64,000 nucleotides of DNA from Citrobacter farmeri (lineage in GTDB: Bacteria; Pseudomonadota; Gammaproteobacteria; Enterobacterales; Enterobacteriaceae). This document shows, in pieces, positions 33,961 to 45,631 of the stretch. Below the pieces are notes generated by a model. That model saw only the letters and a program-made list of their open reading frames with translations, was not told the origin of the DNA and ran no database searches. Position 1 is the first letter of the stretch. Each line of letters starts with the position of its first letter. The stretch covers positions 2,604,001 to 2,668,000 of the forward strand of contig NZ_CP077291.1 of NCBI RefSeq assembly GCF_019048065.1, read 5' to 3'. The translations under genes and the position numbers were made by a program.

Positions 33961-34079
33961 TTGCTCACATCTCACTTTTTATGACACTGACATTGCGCGA
34001 TAGATTCTAACAAAACATTAACACCTCAGTGCAGACTTTTGTTCTAAACTTGATCCTTGCGAAATGGCAGCTTGTGAAT

Positions 34080-34095
34080 CGTGATATAGGTCACA
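34080..34095. promoter_or_regulatory. CRP-type binding site upstream of gapA
   Basis: CGTGATATAGGTCACA matches the CRP core TGTGAnnnnnnTCACA at nine of ten fixed bases. It lies about 210 bp before the gapA start and 120 bp before msrB. gapA in E. coli has several promoters with CRP and Cra control, so activation of one of these is plausible. The rest of the 342-bp intergenic region holds the gapA promoters and leader; no further gene is seen. Confidence 0.65.
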
Positions 34096-34290
34096 TTTTT
34101 ATCTCAGTTGCCCTTTAAAATTCGGGGCGCCGCCCCCATGTGGTTTCAAGCCCAATGGAAGAGTGAGGCGAGTCAGCCGCGCAAAGCTTGTGCAGAGGAT
34201 TGATTTGTCGCAATGATTGACACGATTCCGCTTGACGCTGCGTAAGGTTTTTGTAATTTTACAGGCAACCTTTTATTCACTAACAAATAG

Positions 34291-35298
<1,008 letters not shown>

Positions 35299-35322
35299 GT
35301 TGAGATGAGACAGTAATCTGTA

Positions 35323-35349
35323 AGAGCGACTTCGGTCGCTCTTTTTTTT
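35323..35349 (+). terminator. Rho-independent terminator of gapA
   Basis: AAGAGCGAC, the stable tetraloop TTCG and GTCGCTCTT form a 9-bp perfect stem, and the T-run overlaps its end (TTTTTTTT). This is a textbook intrinsic terminator. yeaD starts 24 bp later and would rely on read-through or its own promoter. Confidence 0.92.
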
Positions 35350-35372
35350 GCCTGAAGAGAAAGGATTGCATC

Positions 35373-36257
35373 ATGATTAATAAAATTTTTGCACTTCCGG
35401 TAATCGAACACATTACCCCTGTCCTCTCCCGCCGTCAGCTTGACGAACTGGATGTGATTGTCATCGACCACCCCCAGGTAAAAGCGTCTTTCGCATTACA
35501 GGGCGCGCACCTGCTCTCCTGGAAACCAGCAGGAGAAGAAGAAGTTCTGTGGCTGAGCAACAACACGCCGTTTAAAAATGGCGTCGCGCTGCGTGGCGGC
35601 GTGCCGATCTGCTGGCCATGGTTTGGTCCGGCGGCACAGCAAGGACTTCCCTCTCATGGCTTTGCCCGTAACCTGCCATGGACGCTGAAAGCGCATAATG
35701 AAGATGACAACGGTGTAGTGCTAACCTTTGAACTGCAAAACAGCGAAGCGACTCGCCAGTACTGGCCGCATAATTTCACCCTGCTGGCGCGCTTTAAAGT
35801 GGGTAAAACCTGTGAGATCGAACTGGAAGCGCACGGTGAATTTGAAACAACCTCCGCGCTGCATACCTATTTCAACGTTGGTGACATTGCAGCGGTGAAA
35901 GTCAGCGGTCTTGGCGATCGTTTTATCGATAAAGTGAACAATGCAAAAGAAGATGCGCTGATCGATGGCGTGCAGACCTTCCCGGATCGTACCGACCGCG
36001 TCTATCTGAACCCGGAAGCTTGCAGCGTGATTCACGATGCTGCACTAAAGCGCAACATCGACGTCGTGCATCATCACCACCTCAACGTGGTCGGCTGGAA
36101 CCCCGGCCCGGCGCTGTCCGTGAGCATGGGCGATATGCCGGACGATGGCTATAAAACTTTTGTGTGCGTGGAAACGGCGTACGCCACGGCGGAACAGAAG
36201 ACGACTGATGAGAAACCGTCCCGCCTGGCACAGACCATTCGCGTCGCCAGACGTTAA
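35373..36257 (+). CDS. yeaD: Glucose-6-phosphate 1-epimerase (aldose 1-epimerase fold) YeaD
   Basis: The 294 residues equal E. coli YeaD, a galactose-mutarotase-fold enzyme predicted to interconvert alpha and beta hexose 6-phosphates. The core GGVPICWPWFGPA, HGFARNLPW and LHTYFNVGD segments carry the conserved His and Glu/Asp acid-base residues. GAAAGGA precedes the ATG. It follows gapA, fitting a glycolytic role. Confidence 0.92.
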   Translation: MINKIFALPVIEHITPVLSRRQLDELDVIVIDHPQVKASFALQGAHLLSWKPAGEEEVLWLSNNTPFKNGVALRGGVPICWPWFGPAAQQGLPSHGFARNLPWTLKAHNEDDNGVVLTFELQNSEATRQYWPHNFTLLARFKVGKTCEIELEAHGEFETTSALHTYFNVGDIAAVKVSGLGDRFIDKVNNAKEDALIDGVQTFPDRTDRVYLNPEACSVIHDAALKRNIDVVHHHHLNVVGWNPGPALSVSMGDMPDDGYKTFVCVETAYATAEQKTTDEKPSRLAQTIRVARR

Positions 36258-36261
36258 GCAT

Positions 36262-36350
36262 CAGTATTCGTACGCCTGATAAGGCGTTACCCGCCATCAG
36301 GCATTGTTTGCCGGATGGCGATGCTCACGCATCTTATCCGGCCTACGAAA
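36262..36350. repeat. REP/BIME-type palindromic repeats between yeaD and yeaE
   Basis: Two inverted repeat units lie between the convergent stops: GCCTGATAAGGCG with CGCCATCAGGC, and TGCCGGATGGCG with a CATCTTATCCGGCCTACG unit. The CCGGAT/ATCCGGC cores and the CCTACG edge are those of enterobacterial REP sequences. They may stabilise 3' ends or bind gyrase/IHF as known for BIMEs. Confidence 0.85.
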
Positions 36351-36352
36351 CC

Positions 36353-37207
36353 TCACACCATGTCCAGCGTTGTTTTCCCTTTCGGCGCAGGATACGCCTT
36401 ATCCAGTGCTGTGAGCTCCTGAGCGGAAAGCGTAATGCTCAGCGCCGCCGCATTTTGCTGCACATGTTCCACGCTTGCCGCTTTTGGAATCGCCATCACC
36501 CCCTGATGGCTGATGACCCACGCCAGCAGGATCTGTGCCGCTGACGCACTGTGCGCACGCGCAATCTCATTGACCACCGGATGATTAAGCAAGCCGCTAC
36601 GCAGTCGTCCGGCCTGTGCCAGGGGGCTGTATGCCATCACGGGAAGTTGATGTTGCTGACACCACGGCAGCAGATCGTATTCAATGCCACGGGAAGCCAG
36701 ATGATACAGCACCTGATTGGTCGCGCACCGCTTTCCTCCCGGGACCTGCCACAGTGCCTGCATGTCGTTGAGGTCGAGATTAGATACTCCCCAGTGACGA
36801 ATTTTGCCCTGGGCAATCAGTGTTTCCATCGCGCCAACCGTCTCGGCAAAGGAGAAGTTACCCGACCAGTGCAATAAGTAGAGATCAAGATAGTCGGTTT
36901 TCAGCCGACGCAGACTGGCCTCGCAGGCGGCAATCGCTTTTTGTCCGCCCGCATTCCACGGATATACCTTCGACACCAGGAATACGCGCTCACGCAAGCC
37001 GTTCAGCGCCTCACCAACGACCTCTTCCGCTCCGCCATCGGCATACATTTCAGCGGTATCGATGAGCGTCAGCCCCAGGTCGACGCCCGCACGGAGTGCA
37101 GAGACTTCCGCCCGACGATGACCGGGATTCTCCCCCATATACCACGTCCCCTGCCCGATAGCAGGCAAAATAGCCTCACCAGCAAAGACAACCTGTTTAT
37201 CTGTCAT
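36353..37207 (-). CDS. yeaE: Aldo-keto reductase YeaE
   Basis: The 284-residue NADPH aldo-keto reductase equals E. coli YeaE in length; that enzyme reduces methylglyoxal. GQGTWYMGENPGHR, LTLIDTAEMYADGGAEEVVG (catalytic Asp, Tyr), VSKVYPW (Lys) and LLHWSGNF (His) are visible. The start MTDKQVVFAGEAIL at 37207 is preceded by AGGAGG; upstream ATGs only extend the frame. It is a monocistronic gene between REP repeats and mipA. Confidence 0.93.
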   Translation of the reverse strand: MTDKQVVFAGEAILPAIGQGTWYMGENPGHRRAEVSALRAGVDLGLTLIDTAEMYADGGAEEVVGEALNGLRERVFLVSKVYPWNAGGQKAIAACEASLRRLKTDYLDLYLLHWSGNFSFAETVGAMETLIAQGKIRHWGVSNLDLNDMQALWQVPGGKRCATNQVLYHLASRGIEYDLLPWCQQHQLPVMAYSPLAQAGRLRSGLLNHPVVNEIARAHSASAAQILLAWVISHQGVMAIPKAASVEHVQQNAAALSITLSAQELTALDKAYPAPKGKTTLDMV

Positions 37208-37297
37208 CACATCCTCCTTTACTGTGCACCACCGTAATGCAAAACAGGGCGCAAGCGCCCTGTTTTGATGCACAAATTGCACAGTAATAATGCACAA

Positions 37298-38044
37298 TCA
37301 GAACTTGTAGGTGATCCCGGTTGAAATCAGGCCAGTCCAGGATTTGTCGATCATCGGACTGTCGGTTATTTCATCCGACAAACGGGTGTAACGTGCAGTA
37401 CCGTAAACGCTCCAGTCACCGAGGAAGTTGTAATTCGCGCTCAACTCCAGATACGGGTTCCAGCTGTCGTTCGGGTTGTAGCCACGCATACCGCTCCTGG
37501 CGGACTCTTTGCGAGACACACCGTAGTAATAGTCGTTCTGATTTTCACTGTTCCACTCAACACCGATACCCGGCGTCAACGTCAGGCCGCCATTGGTATA
37601 GCGATACAGCCAGGCGAGATCCCAGACAATACCATTGCTGTTGTCCAGCGTATCCCCGGCGAGCGTGGTACGCAGGAAGCCATATTCGGTGTGATGAACG
37701 TAAGATAAGCCCGCCATCATGGTGCTCTTACGCTTATCAAGACGACGCATCTGACGATCGTCGCTGTCGCCAGGTTTGAAATACATCGGGGACCAGTAGG
37801 CCGTGATCGACAATTTGTCTGCCGTGTCGTTCCACAGATAGTACCCACCGCCCAGACCACGGAACCAGAAGTTGTCGCCTTCGTAGTTGATCACCGGAAC
37901 CGGGTAAACATCCGCGTCGTAATCTTTATAAGGGTGTTCAACCACACCAACGCCAGCGCCAAGCGTCAGGTTGCTTTCAGCGTGCACCACGGTAGCAGAC
38001 GATGCGATTAACACGCCAAGTGCCAGAAGTTTGAGTTTGGTCAC
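37298..38044 (-). CDS. mipA: MltA-interacting outer-membrane scaffold MipA
   Basis: MipA is a 248-residue outer-membrane beta-barrel that bridges the lytic transglycosylase MltA and penicillin-binding protein 1B. A signal peptide ends near VVHA-ES, and the mature part is rich in aromatic beta strands, ending in TGITYKF with a terminal Phe typical of BAM substrates. The start is GTG at 38044, with AAGGAAAG about 8 nt upstream, which gives exactly the E. coli length; an ATG seven codons earlier is less likely. Confidence 0.93.
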   Translation of the reverse strand: MTKLKLLALGVLIASSATVVHAESNLTLGAGVGVVEHPYKDYDADVYPVPVINYEGDNFWFRGLGGGYYLWNDTADKLSITAYWSPMYFKPGDSDDRQMRRLDKRKSTMMAGLSYVHHTEYGFLRTTLAGDTLDNSNGIVWDLAWLYRYTNGGLTLTPGIGVEWNSENQNDYYYGVSRKESARSGMRGYNPNDSWNPYLELSANYNFLGDWSVYGTARYTRLSDEITDSPMIDKSWTGLISTGITYKF

Positions 38045-38488
38045 AATCCATCTTTCCTTATTCAAATGTTCAGCGGCAAAAGTGTAACCGCCAATACGTT
38101 ACAACCCAACCATTTTACAAATTAATGAAAGAATGTAACCGTCTAATTTTGCAGGCTGAGATGACGCGCTGTTTACACCAGGATGAAAACTGTGTGATCT
38201 CCTGCTGCATTATTTACATTAGCTACACACTTTTTGCGGATGAGTTATTGATATGCCATTGAAAATCATTTGTGGGTGCATGCAAGTTTTGCAAATGCCA
38301 TCTACGCTTTAATTTAGAAGTTGTATCACCGGGCACGTTGGTCTCACGCTGTGCAAGCTGGCATGAGAGTTGCTGTTTTTTTGATACGAGACAGTAAATG
38401 ACGTCGTTCAGTCTACCTCTTCCGGGAGCCTCTACTATTCATATGAACGGCTCTTAACCTGTGCTAAAAAACGAAAGGACGGCATATC
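38045..38488. other. Divergent mipA/yeaG regulatory region
   Basis: The 444-bp AT-rich region holds no gene. It contains the sigma-54 site of yeaG and, upstream of it, a TGTGGGTGCATGCAAG-type stretch near 38271 that resembles an NtrC half site. A long leader of about 100 nt separates the predicted yeaG start of transcription from its ATG. Confidence 0.5.
38359..38374 (+). promoter_or_regulatory. Sigma-54 promoter of yeaGH
   Basis: TGGCATGAGAGTTGCT keeps the -24 GG and -12 GC elements and differs from TGGCACGnnnnTTGCT at one fixed base. Transcription would begin near 38385. yeaGH of E. coli is known to be induced by nitrogen starvation through NtrC and sigma-54, and also by sigma-S, which supports the call. 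Confidence 0.85.
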
Positions 38489-40423
38489 ATGAATATATTC
38501 GATCACTATCGCCAGCGTTATGAAGCTGCCAAGGACGAAGAGTTCACACTGCAGGAGTTTCTTACCACTTGTCGGCAAGATCGCAGTGCTTATGCCAACG
38601 CGGCAGAACGGCTATTGATGGCTATTGGTGAACCTGTCATGGTTGATACTGCCCAGGAACCCCGACTTTCTCGTCTCTTCTCCAACCGGGTTATCGCACG
38701 TTATCCGGCGTTTGAAGAGTTTTACGGCATGGAAGACGCGATTGAACAGATTGTCTCTTATCTGAAGCACGCGGCTCAGGGGCTGGAAGAGAAGAAACAG
38801 ATTCTGTATCTGTTGGGGCCTGTAGGGGGCGGGAAATCGTCGCTTGCCGAACGACTGAAGTCGTTGATGCAGCGCGTCCCGATTTATGTACTGAGTGCCA
38901 ACGGTGAGCGCAGTCCGGTGAACGATCATCCGCTGTGCCTGTTTAATCCGCAGGAAGATACTCAGATTCTGGAAAAAGAGTACGGCATTCCGCGCCGTTA
39001 TCTCGGTACCATTATGTCGCCATGGGCCGCCAAACGCCTGCATGAATTCGGTGGAGATATCACCAAATTCCGCGTGGTGAAGGTCTGGCCGTCAATCCTT
39101 GCACAGATTGCAATTGCCAAAACGGAACCCGGCGATGAGAACAACCAGGATATCTCCGCGCTGGTCGGGAAAGTGGATATTCGTAAACTCGAACACCACG
39201 CCCAGAACGATCCAGATGCGTATGGCTATTCCGGTGCACTGTGCCGGGCCAACCAGGGGATTATGGAATTTGTTGAGATGTTTAAAGCACCGATTAAAGT
39301 GCTGCATCCACTGTTGACCGCCACTCAGGAAGGTAACTACAACGGCACCGAGGGAATCTCCGCCCTGCCGTTCAACGGCATTATCCTCGCCCACTCGAAC
39401 GAATCGGAATGGGTGACTTTCCGCAACAATAAAAACAACGAAGCCTTCCTCGACCGTGTTTATATCGTGAAGGTGCCGTACTGCTTACGCATTTCCGAAG
39501 AGATCAAAATCTACGAGAAATTGCTTAACCACAGTGAACTGACTCACGCGCCCTGCGCGCCGGGAACCCTGGAAACGCTGGCTCGCTTCTCGATTCTTTC
39601 CCGCCTGAAAGATCCGGAAAACTCGAGTATCTACTCGAAAATGCGCGTCTATGATGGCGAAAGTTTGAAAGACACCGATCCGAAAGCGAAGTCGTATCAG
39701 GAGTACCGCGATTATTCCGGTGTCGATGAGGGAATGAACGGTTTGTCGACCCGCTTCGCGTTTAAGATCCTCTCGCGCGTCTTTAACTTTGACCATGTCG
39801 AAGTTGCCGCTAACCCGGTTCACCTGTTCTATGTCCTGGAACAACAGATTGAGCGTGAGCAGTTCCCGCAGGAGCAGGCTGAACGCTATCTCGAGTTCCT
39901 GAAAGGGTATCTGATCCCGAAATACGCCGAGTTTATTGGCAAAGAGATCCAGACCGCCTATCTCGAATCCTACTCGGAATATGGGCAGAATATTTTCGAC
40001 CGTTATGTCACCTATGCCGATTTCTGGATTCAGGATCAGGAATACCGCGATCCGGATACCGGTCAGTTGTTTGACCGTGAATCGCTGAACTCTGAGCTGG
40101 AGAAAATTGAAAAACCCGCGGGGATCAGTAATCCGAAAGATTTCCGTAATGAAATCGTCAACTTTGTGCTGCGCGCGAGAGCCAACAACAGCGGACGGAA
40201 TCCGAACTGGACCAGCTATGAAAAACTGCGCACAGTGATTGAGAAGAAAATGTTCTCCAATACGGAAGAGCTGCTGCCGGTCATTTCGTTCAATGCCAAA
40301 ACCTCGACCGATGAGCAGAAGAAACACGACGACTTTGTCGACCGGATGATGGAAAAAGGCTATACCCGTAAACAGGTGCGTTTACTGTGCGAATGGTATC
40401 TGCGCGTACGTAAATCGTCTTAA
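38489..40423 (+). CDS. yeaG: PrkA-type serine protein kinase YeaG
   Basis: The 644-residue protein equals E. coli YeaG, an AAA+-like PrkA kinase needed under nitrogen starvation and other stress. The P-loop GPVGGGKS spans residues 110-117, and the C-terminal PrkA domain resembles eukaryotic kinases. AAAGGA precedes the ATG. It is followed by yeaH after a REP element; the two are normally co-transcribed. YeaG phosphorylates casein and aldehyde dehydrogenase-type targets in vitro by family reports. Confidence 0.95.
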   Translation: MNIFDHYRQRYEAAKDEEFTLQEFLTTCRQDRSAYANAAERLLMAIGEPVMVDTAQEPRLSRLFSNRVIARYPAFEEFYGMEDAIEQIVSYLKHAAQGLEEKKQILYLLGPVGGGKSSLAERLKSLMQRVPIYVLSANGERSPVNDHPLCLFNPQEDTQILEKEYGIPRRYLGTIMSPWAAKRLHEFGGDITKFRVVKVWPSILAQIAIAKTEPGDENNQDISALVGKVDIRKLEHHAQNDPDAYGYSGALCRANQGIMEFVEMFKAPIKVLHPLLTATQEGNYNGTEGISALPFNGIILAHSNESEWVTFRNNKNNEAFLDRVYIVKVPYCLRISEEIKIYEKLLNHSELTHAPCAPGTLETLARFSILSRLKDPENSSIYSKMRVYDGESLKDTDPKAKSYQEYRDYSGVDEGMNGLSTRFAFKILSRVFNFDHVEVAANPVHLFYVLEQQIEREQFPQEQAERYLEFLKGYLIPKYAEFIGKEIQTAYLESYSEYGQNIFDRYVTYADFWIQDQEYRDPDTGQLFDRESLNSELEKIEKPAGISNPKDFRNEIVNFVLRARANNSGRNPNWTSYEKLRTVIEKKMFSNTEELLPVISFNAKTSTDEQKKHDDFVDRMMEKGYTRKQVRLLCEWYLRVRKSS

Positions 40424-40429
40424 CAGCAA

Positions 40430-40505
40430 ACAGCCCGGCGGCGCGTCGCCAGCCGGGCCCACAACAACAGCGAGCCGTAGGCCGGATACGCGGCCCTACA
40501 GGTGG
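40430..40505. repeat. REP-type repeat between yeaG and yeaH
   Basis: CAGCCCGGCGGCG pairs with CGCCAGCCGGGC, and a second unit contains GCCGTAGGCCGGATACGCGGC, the REP core. The repeats lie within the operon and may set differential stability of the yeaG and yeaH parts of the transcript. Confidence 0.8.
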
Positions 40506-40512
40506 CGCATAA

Positions 40513-41823
<1,311 letters not shown>

Positions 41824-41827
41824 TCGC

Positions 41828-41859
41828 AACCAGCCAGGGAAATAGTCTCCTGGCTGGTT
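41828..41859 (+). terminator. Hairpin terminator after yeaH
   Basis: AACCAGCCAGG and CCTGGCTGGTT make an 11-bp perfect stem with a 10-nt loop immediately after the yeaH stop. The following CATTTCAT is only weakly T-rich, so termination may be partial or Rho-assisted. Confidence 0.65.
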
Positions 41860-41959
41860 CATTTCATGCCTTTTGCACTCCATATTCCCGTTGGTCAGTA
41901 GGTTGCCCCTGTGACGTGTGATAAAATAGATTATCTGACCAGGAGGGTTGTTGTTTATC

Positions 41960-43450
41960 ATGAAATTGCCTCATAAAGCGCTCAGGCTCTTTATTTCCGC
42001 AAGCGTTGTCGTTTTGACATCCTCCTTTTTGATCTACGAACTTATTGCCAGCCATAAGGCAATGAATGGCTATATGCGCTATATCATCGAAAAAGCAGAC
42101 TCCTCGTTTCTGTATGATAAATACCAAAACCAGAGCATTGCCGCCCATCTGATGCGCACGCTGGCATCGCCGAAAAAAACGGTCCCTGACGAGGTCCGCA
42201 ACTCCATTTGCCAGGCGTTTGAACGTGCCAACTCGGTGTATGGCCTGAATCTGACGCAGCATAATTATCCCGCGCTCCACGGTACGTTACAGGCCTCTGC
42301 CGCTGACTGTGCGCGTATCACGAATGATGTGCTGCTGCTCCCCGCGTTTGATCGCGCCGTCAAGGTGAACCGGGAACAGGTCGATTATGGAAAAGGACTC
42401 GCCACCTCAGAAGAGAAATTTCATTATTATCTGGATTTACAGAATCAATATATTTACTTCTACGATCTGATCAATACCCATCAGTTTGCCATGCATCATT
42501 GGGCTTTTTTACAGAAAGGCTCATTAGGTATTCATCAGGCTGATATTGATGAATTGTTTTCTGGCCGGACCGTGCTGTCAAGTATCTATCAGGATGATCG
42601 TACCGAACTTAACGTAATGAGTTTTTTAACACCCGTCTATCTGAATGGTAAGTTAAAAGGCATCGTGATGGTGGATATTAATAAGCATAATTTGCAAAAT
42701 ATCGTTTTTACCCACGACCGCCCCCTGGTCTGGCGTTATCTCGATGCCAGCGTCACGGATACCGACTCGGATAAGACAATTATTATCCATCAAAGCGAAA
42801 ATAATCTTTTTCCCTACGTTAATTACGTCAGCAATCTTCCCGGCGGTCTGCACGTCGAGCTATCGCTCGATATTTTGTATTTCATTGTCTCTTCCTGGAA
42901 ACTGTTTCTGTTTTACCTGCTGGCGACTGCCCTGCTCCTCAATATGGTCAGGCTGCATTTCCGCCTTTACCACAATGTCACCCGTGAAAATATCAGCGAT
43001 GCGATGACGGGCCTGTATAACCGTAAAATTTTAACCCCAACGCTTGAACAGCGATTACAACGGTTAGTCGCTGCCGGAACGTCGGTAACCTTTATTGCCA
43101 TCGATCTCGACAAGCTGAAGATGATTAACGATACGCAGGGGCATCACGAGGGCGATCGCGCGATCACACTGCTGGCGAAAGCCATCGAGGCCTCGGTGCG
43201 TAAAAGCGATTACGCTATCCGCCTGGGCGGGGATGAGTTTTGCATCATCCTGATAGACGCTGAGCCAGACATGGCCCCCCGCCTGCCGGAACGCATTGCC
43301 AACCATCTGCGCACCGTTGCGCCAGAGAAGGATATTCTATTTTCATCAGGCTGTTACAACATGCAGCCGAACGATACGCTGCACGATGCCTACACCGCCT
43401 CTGACGAACAGCTCTACCTCAACAAGCACCAAAATCGTCAGCATTCGTGA
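41960..43450 (+). CDS. cdgI: Membrane-anchored GGDEF-domain diguanylate cyclase-like protein (YeaI/CdgI)
   Basis: The 496-residue protein has a transmembrane helix near 9-28, a periplasmic sensor region, a second helix near 310-330 and a C-terminal GGDEF domain. The A-site reads GGDEF at residues 423-427 and an RxxD inhibitory I-site (RKSD, 414-417) stands the usual five residues before it, so by sequence it should make and be feedback-inhibited by c-di-GMP. The ATG at 41960 is preferred over TTG codons upstream. E. coli K-12 CdgI is usually described as degenerate, so this copy may differ functionally. Confidence 0.88.
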   Translation: MKLPHKALRLFISASVVVLTSSFLIYELIASHKAMNGYMRYIIEKADSSFLYDKYQNQSIAAHLMRTLASPKKTVPDEVRNSICQAFERANSVYGLNLTQHNYPALHGTLQASAADCARITNDVLLLPAFDRAVKVNREQVDYGKGLATSEEKFHYYLDLQNQYIYFYDLINTHQFAMHHWAFLQKGSLGIHQADIDELFSGRTVLSSIYQDDRTELNVMSFLTPVYLNGKLKGIVMVDINKHNLQNIVFTHDRPLVWRYLDASVTDTDSDKTIIIHQSENNLFPYVNYVSNLPGGLHVELSLDILYFIVSSWKLFLFYLLATALLLNMVRLHFRLYHNVTRENISDAMTGLYNRKILTPTLEQRLQRLVAAGTSVTFIAIDLDKLKMINDTQGHHEGDRAITLLAKAIEASVRKSDYAIRLGGDEFCIILIDAEPDMAPRLPERIANHLRTVAPEKDILFSSGCYNMQPNDTLHDAYTASDEQLYLNKHQNRQHS

Positions 43451-43490
43451 TAGTCTTTAGCGTGTTTTTTCGCGCGAACAGGAGTGAAAG

Positions 43491-43994
43491 ATGAGCGAAA
43501 TGGAGAAAGGCAGCGACATCCATCAGCGTTTACTCGATTTATTATCTCTGGAGGGCGCACGTTATCGCGTCGTCAGTCATGAGGCCGTGGGGAAATGCGA
43601 GGCAGTGTCAGAAATTCGGGGCACCGCTCTGGGTCAGGGAGCGAAGGCGCTGGTCTGCAAAGTCAAAGGCAATGGTGTGAATCAGCATGTACTGGCGATT
43701 TTGCCAGCCGATCAACAGGCCGATCTCGGTCAACTGGCGTCTTATCTTGGCGGCCTGCGAGCCTCTCTCGCCAGCCCGGCAGAGGTAGACGCACTCACGG
43801 GTTGCGTGTTTGGCGCGATTCCGCCCTTTAGTTTTCATCCGCAGTTAAAACTGGTTGCCGATCCGCTGTTATTCGAGCGCTATAGCGAAATTGCCTTTAA
43901 CGCTGGCGTGCTCACGGCGTCTGTCATTCTCAATACTGATGATTATCTGCGCATTGCTCAACCTGAACAGGTGGCATTTCACCGCGCATCGTAA
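43491..43994 (+). CDS. yeaK: Mischarged aminoacyl-tRNA deacylase YeaK (YbaK/ProX-family)
   Basis: The 167-residue protein matches E. coli YeaK, a free-standing editing-domain homologue related to YbaK/ProX. GQGAKALVCKVKGNG carries the conserved lysine of the editing site, and GCVFGAIPPFSFHP the later glycine-rich loop. GGAGTGAAAG precedes the ATG. In E. coli dgcJ (yeaJ) lies between yeaI and yeaK; it is missing here. Confidence 0.92.
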   Translation: MSEMEKGSDIHQRLLDLLSLEGARYRVVSHEAVGKCEAVSEIRGTALGQGAKALVCKVKGNGVNQHVLAILPADQQADLGQLASYLGGLRASLASPAEVDALTGCVFGAIPPFSFHPQLKLVADPLLFERYSEIAFNAGVLTASVILNTDDYLRIAQPEQVAFHRAS

Positions 43995-43998
43995 GCCT

Positions 43999-44103
43999 TC
44001 AGCTACCGCGTTCAAGAATTAGCACCGAAATCACGATAACGGCAGCGATGGCGAAAAAGGATGAGCTAATAATTAGCGTTTCAATAAACATGTGATCGTT
44101 CAT
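43999..44103 (-). CDS. yoaI: Small membrane protein YoaI
   Basis: This 34-residue frame reads [20 protein letters not shown] followed by a hydrophobic stretch ending ILERGS. It matches E. coli YoaI in length and nearly every position, a single-helix inner-membrane small protein reported under PhoB control. It is too short for ordinary gene calling. GAGGTGTAGCC precedes the ATG. The stop lies 4 bp from the yeaK stop (convergent). Confidence 0.9.
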   Translation of the reverse strand: MNDHMFIETLIISSSFFAIAAVIVISVLILERGS

Positions 44104-44310
44104 GGCTACACCTCATAATGAGAGATACCTGCTCACCTGTTATTGATAGTCCTCGATAATGGCAATTTGATGACAACGCCTCAAAAACGGCTATTTTTTC
44201 GCCATCATGCATTTGCCTGAAAATAGCGGTCTGATTCGAAAAAAGTCTGCTCTGCGTTGCGTTTGGGCGTAGAGTAAACAGGCTTAACTTTCTTTGGCAA
44301 GGAAACAACG

Positions 44311-44757
44311 ATGTTTGATGTCACTCTGCTGGTCCTGCTTGGGCTGGCAGCTCTGGGCTTTGTCAGCCATAACACCACTGTCGCCGTTTCAATTCTGGTG
44401 CTGATTATTGTCCGCGTTACCCCGCTCAATACCTTTTTCCCGTGGATTGAAAAACAAGGGCTGACCATCGGGATTATTATCCTGACGATTGGCGTCATGG
44501 CACCTATCGCCAGCGGGACGCTGCCGCCTTCCACATTGATCCATTCTTTCCTTAACTGGAAATCGCTGGTGGCGATTGTGGTTGGCGTGGTGGTTTCGTG
44601 GCTCGGCGGGCGCGGTGTGACGCTGATGGGCAGCCAACCGCAACTGGTCGCCGGATTACTGGTCGGCACCGTACTTGGCGTGGCCTTGTTTCGCGGTGTG
44701 CCTGTCGGGCCGCTTATCGCTGCCGGTCTGGTCTCGCTTATTGTGGGAAGGCAGTAG
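44311..44757 (+). CDS. yeaL: UPF0756 membrane protein YeaL
   Basis: The 148-residue protein is mostly hydrophobic, with four to five helices (first at about 2-30; [20 protein letters not shown] in the middle). Length and sequence match YeaL of the UPF0756 family. No catalytic motif is seen and the function is unknown. Its 3' end overlaps nimR on the other strand by 20 bp. GGCAAGGAAAC precedes the ATG. Confidence 0.9.
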   Translation: MFDVTLLVLLGLAALGFVSHNTTVAVSILVLIIVRVTPLNTFFPWIEKQGLTIGIIILTIGVMAPIASGTLPPSTLIHSFLNWKSLVAIVVGVVVSWLGGRGVTLMGSQPQLVAGLLVGTVLGVALFRGVPVGPLIAAGLVSLIVGRQ

Positions 44758-45532
44758 TCAATCCCGCCAGATAACGGCCTGGCGTCTGGCCCAGGCCTTT
44801 TTTAAACATGGTGATGAACGCCGTGGTGGAGTCGTATCCCAACAGTTGTGCCACCTGCTGCACGTTGTGCCCCCCGACGAGGGCCTGTAAAGCCAGAATA
44901 AGCTGGAGCTGATGCCGCCAGCGACGAAAGCTGAGCCCTGTCTCCCTGACGACCAGCCGGGCAAGATTGCGTTCGCTCATCGCAAATACGCCAGCCCATT
45001 GCCCCAGCGTTTGCCACTGTGCCGGTTCGCGCGCCATTGTTTCAACCATCCGACGAATTTTCGGATGCGCAGAGACTGGCAGTTGCATCTGCTCCTGCGG
45101 CTGTTGCGGGAGTTCATCGAATAGCACCTGCGTCAGGCGCAGCGTCTGCGGTTCTGCCCGCTGACCATCGCTACGTGTTGCCAGAGTGAGGATCAGCTCC
45201 CGACAAAGTGGAGATATTTTTAACGTACAACAATTTTCCGGCAGAGTGACCGCATTTGGTTCGATAAACAGGAAGCAGAGCTCCGCACCTGCCGTCACGT
45301 GGTTGCTGTGAGGGACGCCACCTGGGATCCAGACCGCATACTGCGGTGGTACCATCCACATTGCGCACTCAACATCACAGGTGATGGCCCCATGCAGCGC
45401 CATAATCAGTTGCCCTTTACGATGCTGGTGCTGTGCACTGAACAGCTCGTCAGGGCGGGCGCGAATGCGAAACGCCACGGCGGCGTCGTGGTGAAGATCG
45501 GGGTCATATCCGTCGAGTCGTAAACTGTACAT
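44738..45532 (-). CDS. nimR: AraC-family repressor NimR (YeaM)
   Basis: NimR represses the divergent nimT exporter gene. The 264-residue protein has an N-terminal cupin-type domain ([18 protein letters not shown]) and a C-terminal double helix-turn-helix of the AraC type ([20 protein letters not shown], then [20 protein letters not shown]). The ATG at 45532 is used; GTG one codon upstream is possible. nimT starts 100 bp away on the other strand. Confidence 0.92.
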   Translation of the reverse strand: MYSLRLDGYDPDLHHDAAVAFRIRARPDELFSAQHQHRKGQLIMALHGAITCDVECAMWMVPPQYAVWIPGGVPHSNHVTAGAELCFLFIEPNAVTLPENCCTLKISPLCRELILTLATRSDGQRAEPQTLRLTQVLFDELPQQPQEQMQLPVSAHPKIRRMVETMAREPAQWQTLGQWAGVFAMSERNLARLVVRETGLSFRRWRHQLQLILALQALVGGHNVQQVAQLLGYDSTTAFITMFKKGLGQTPGRYLAGLTTAFPQ

Positions 45533-45631
45533 CACTTTGTCCGAATTTAGCGATAAACTGTCATTTTAGCTTGATTCGCAATACAGATAAACGCGGTAAG
45601 GTACGCCCTCACCTGTTGATATGAGAGAACA

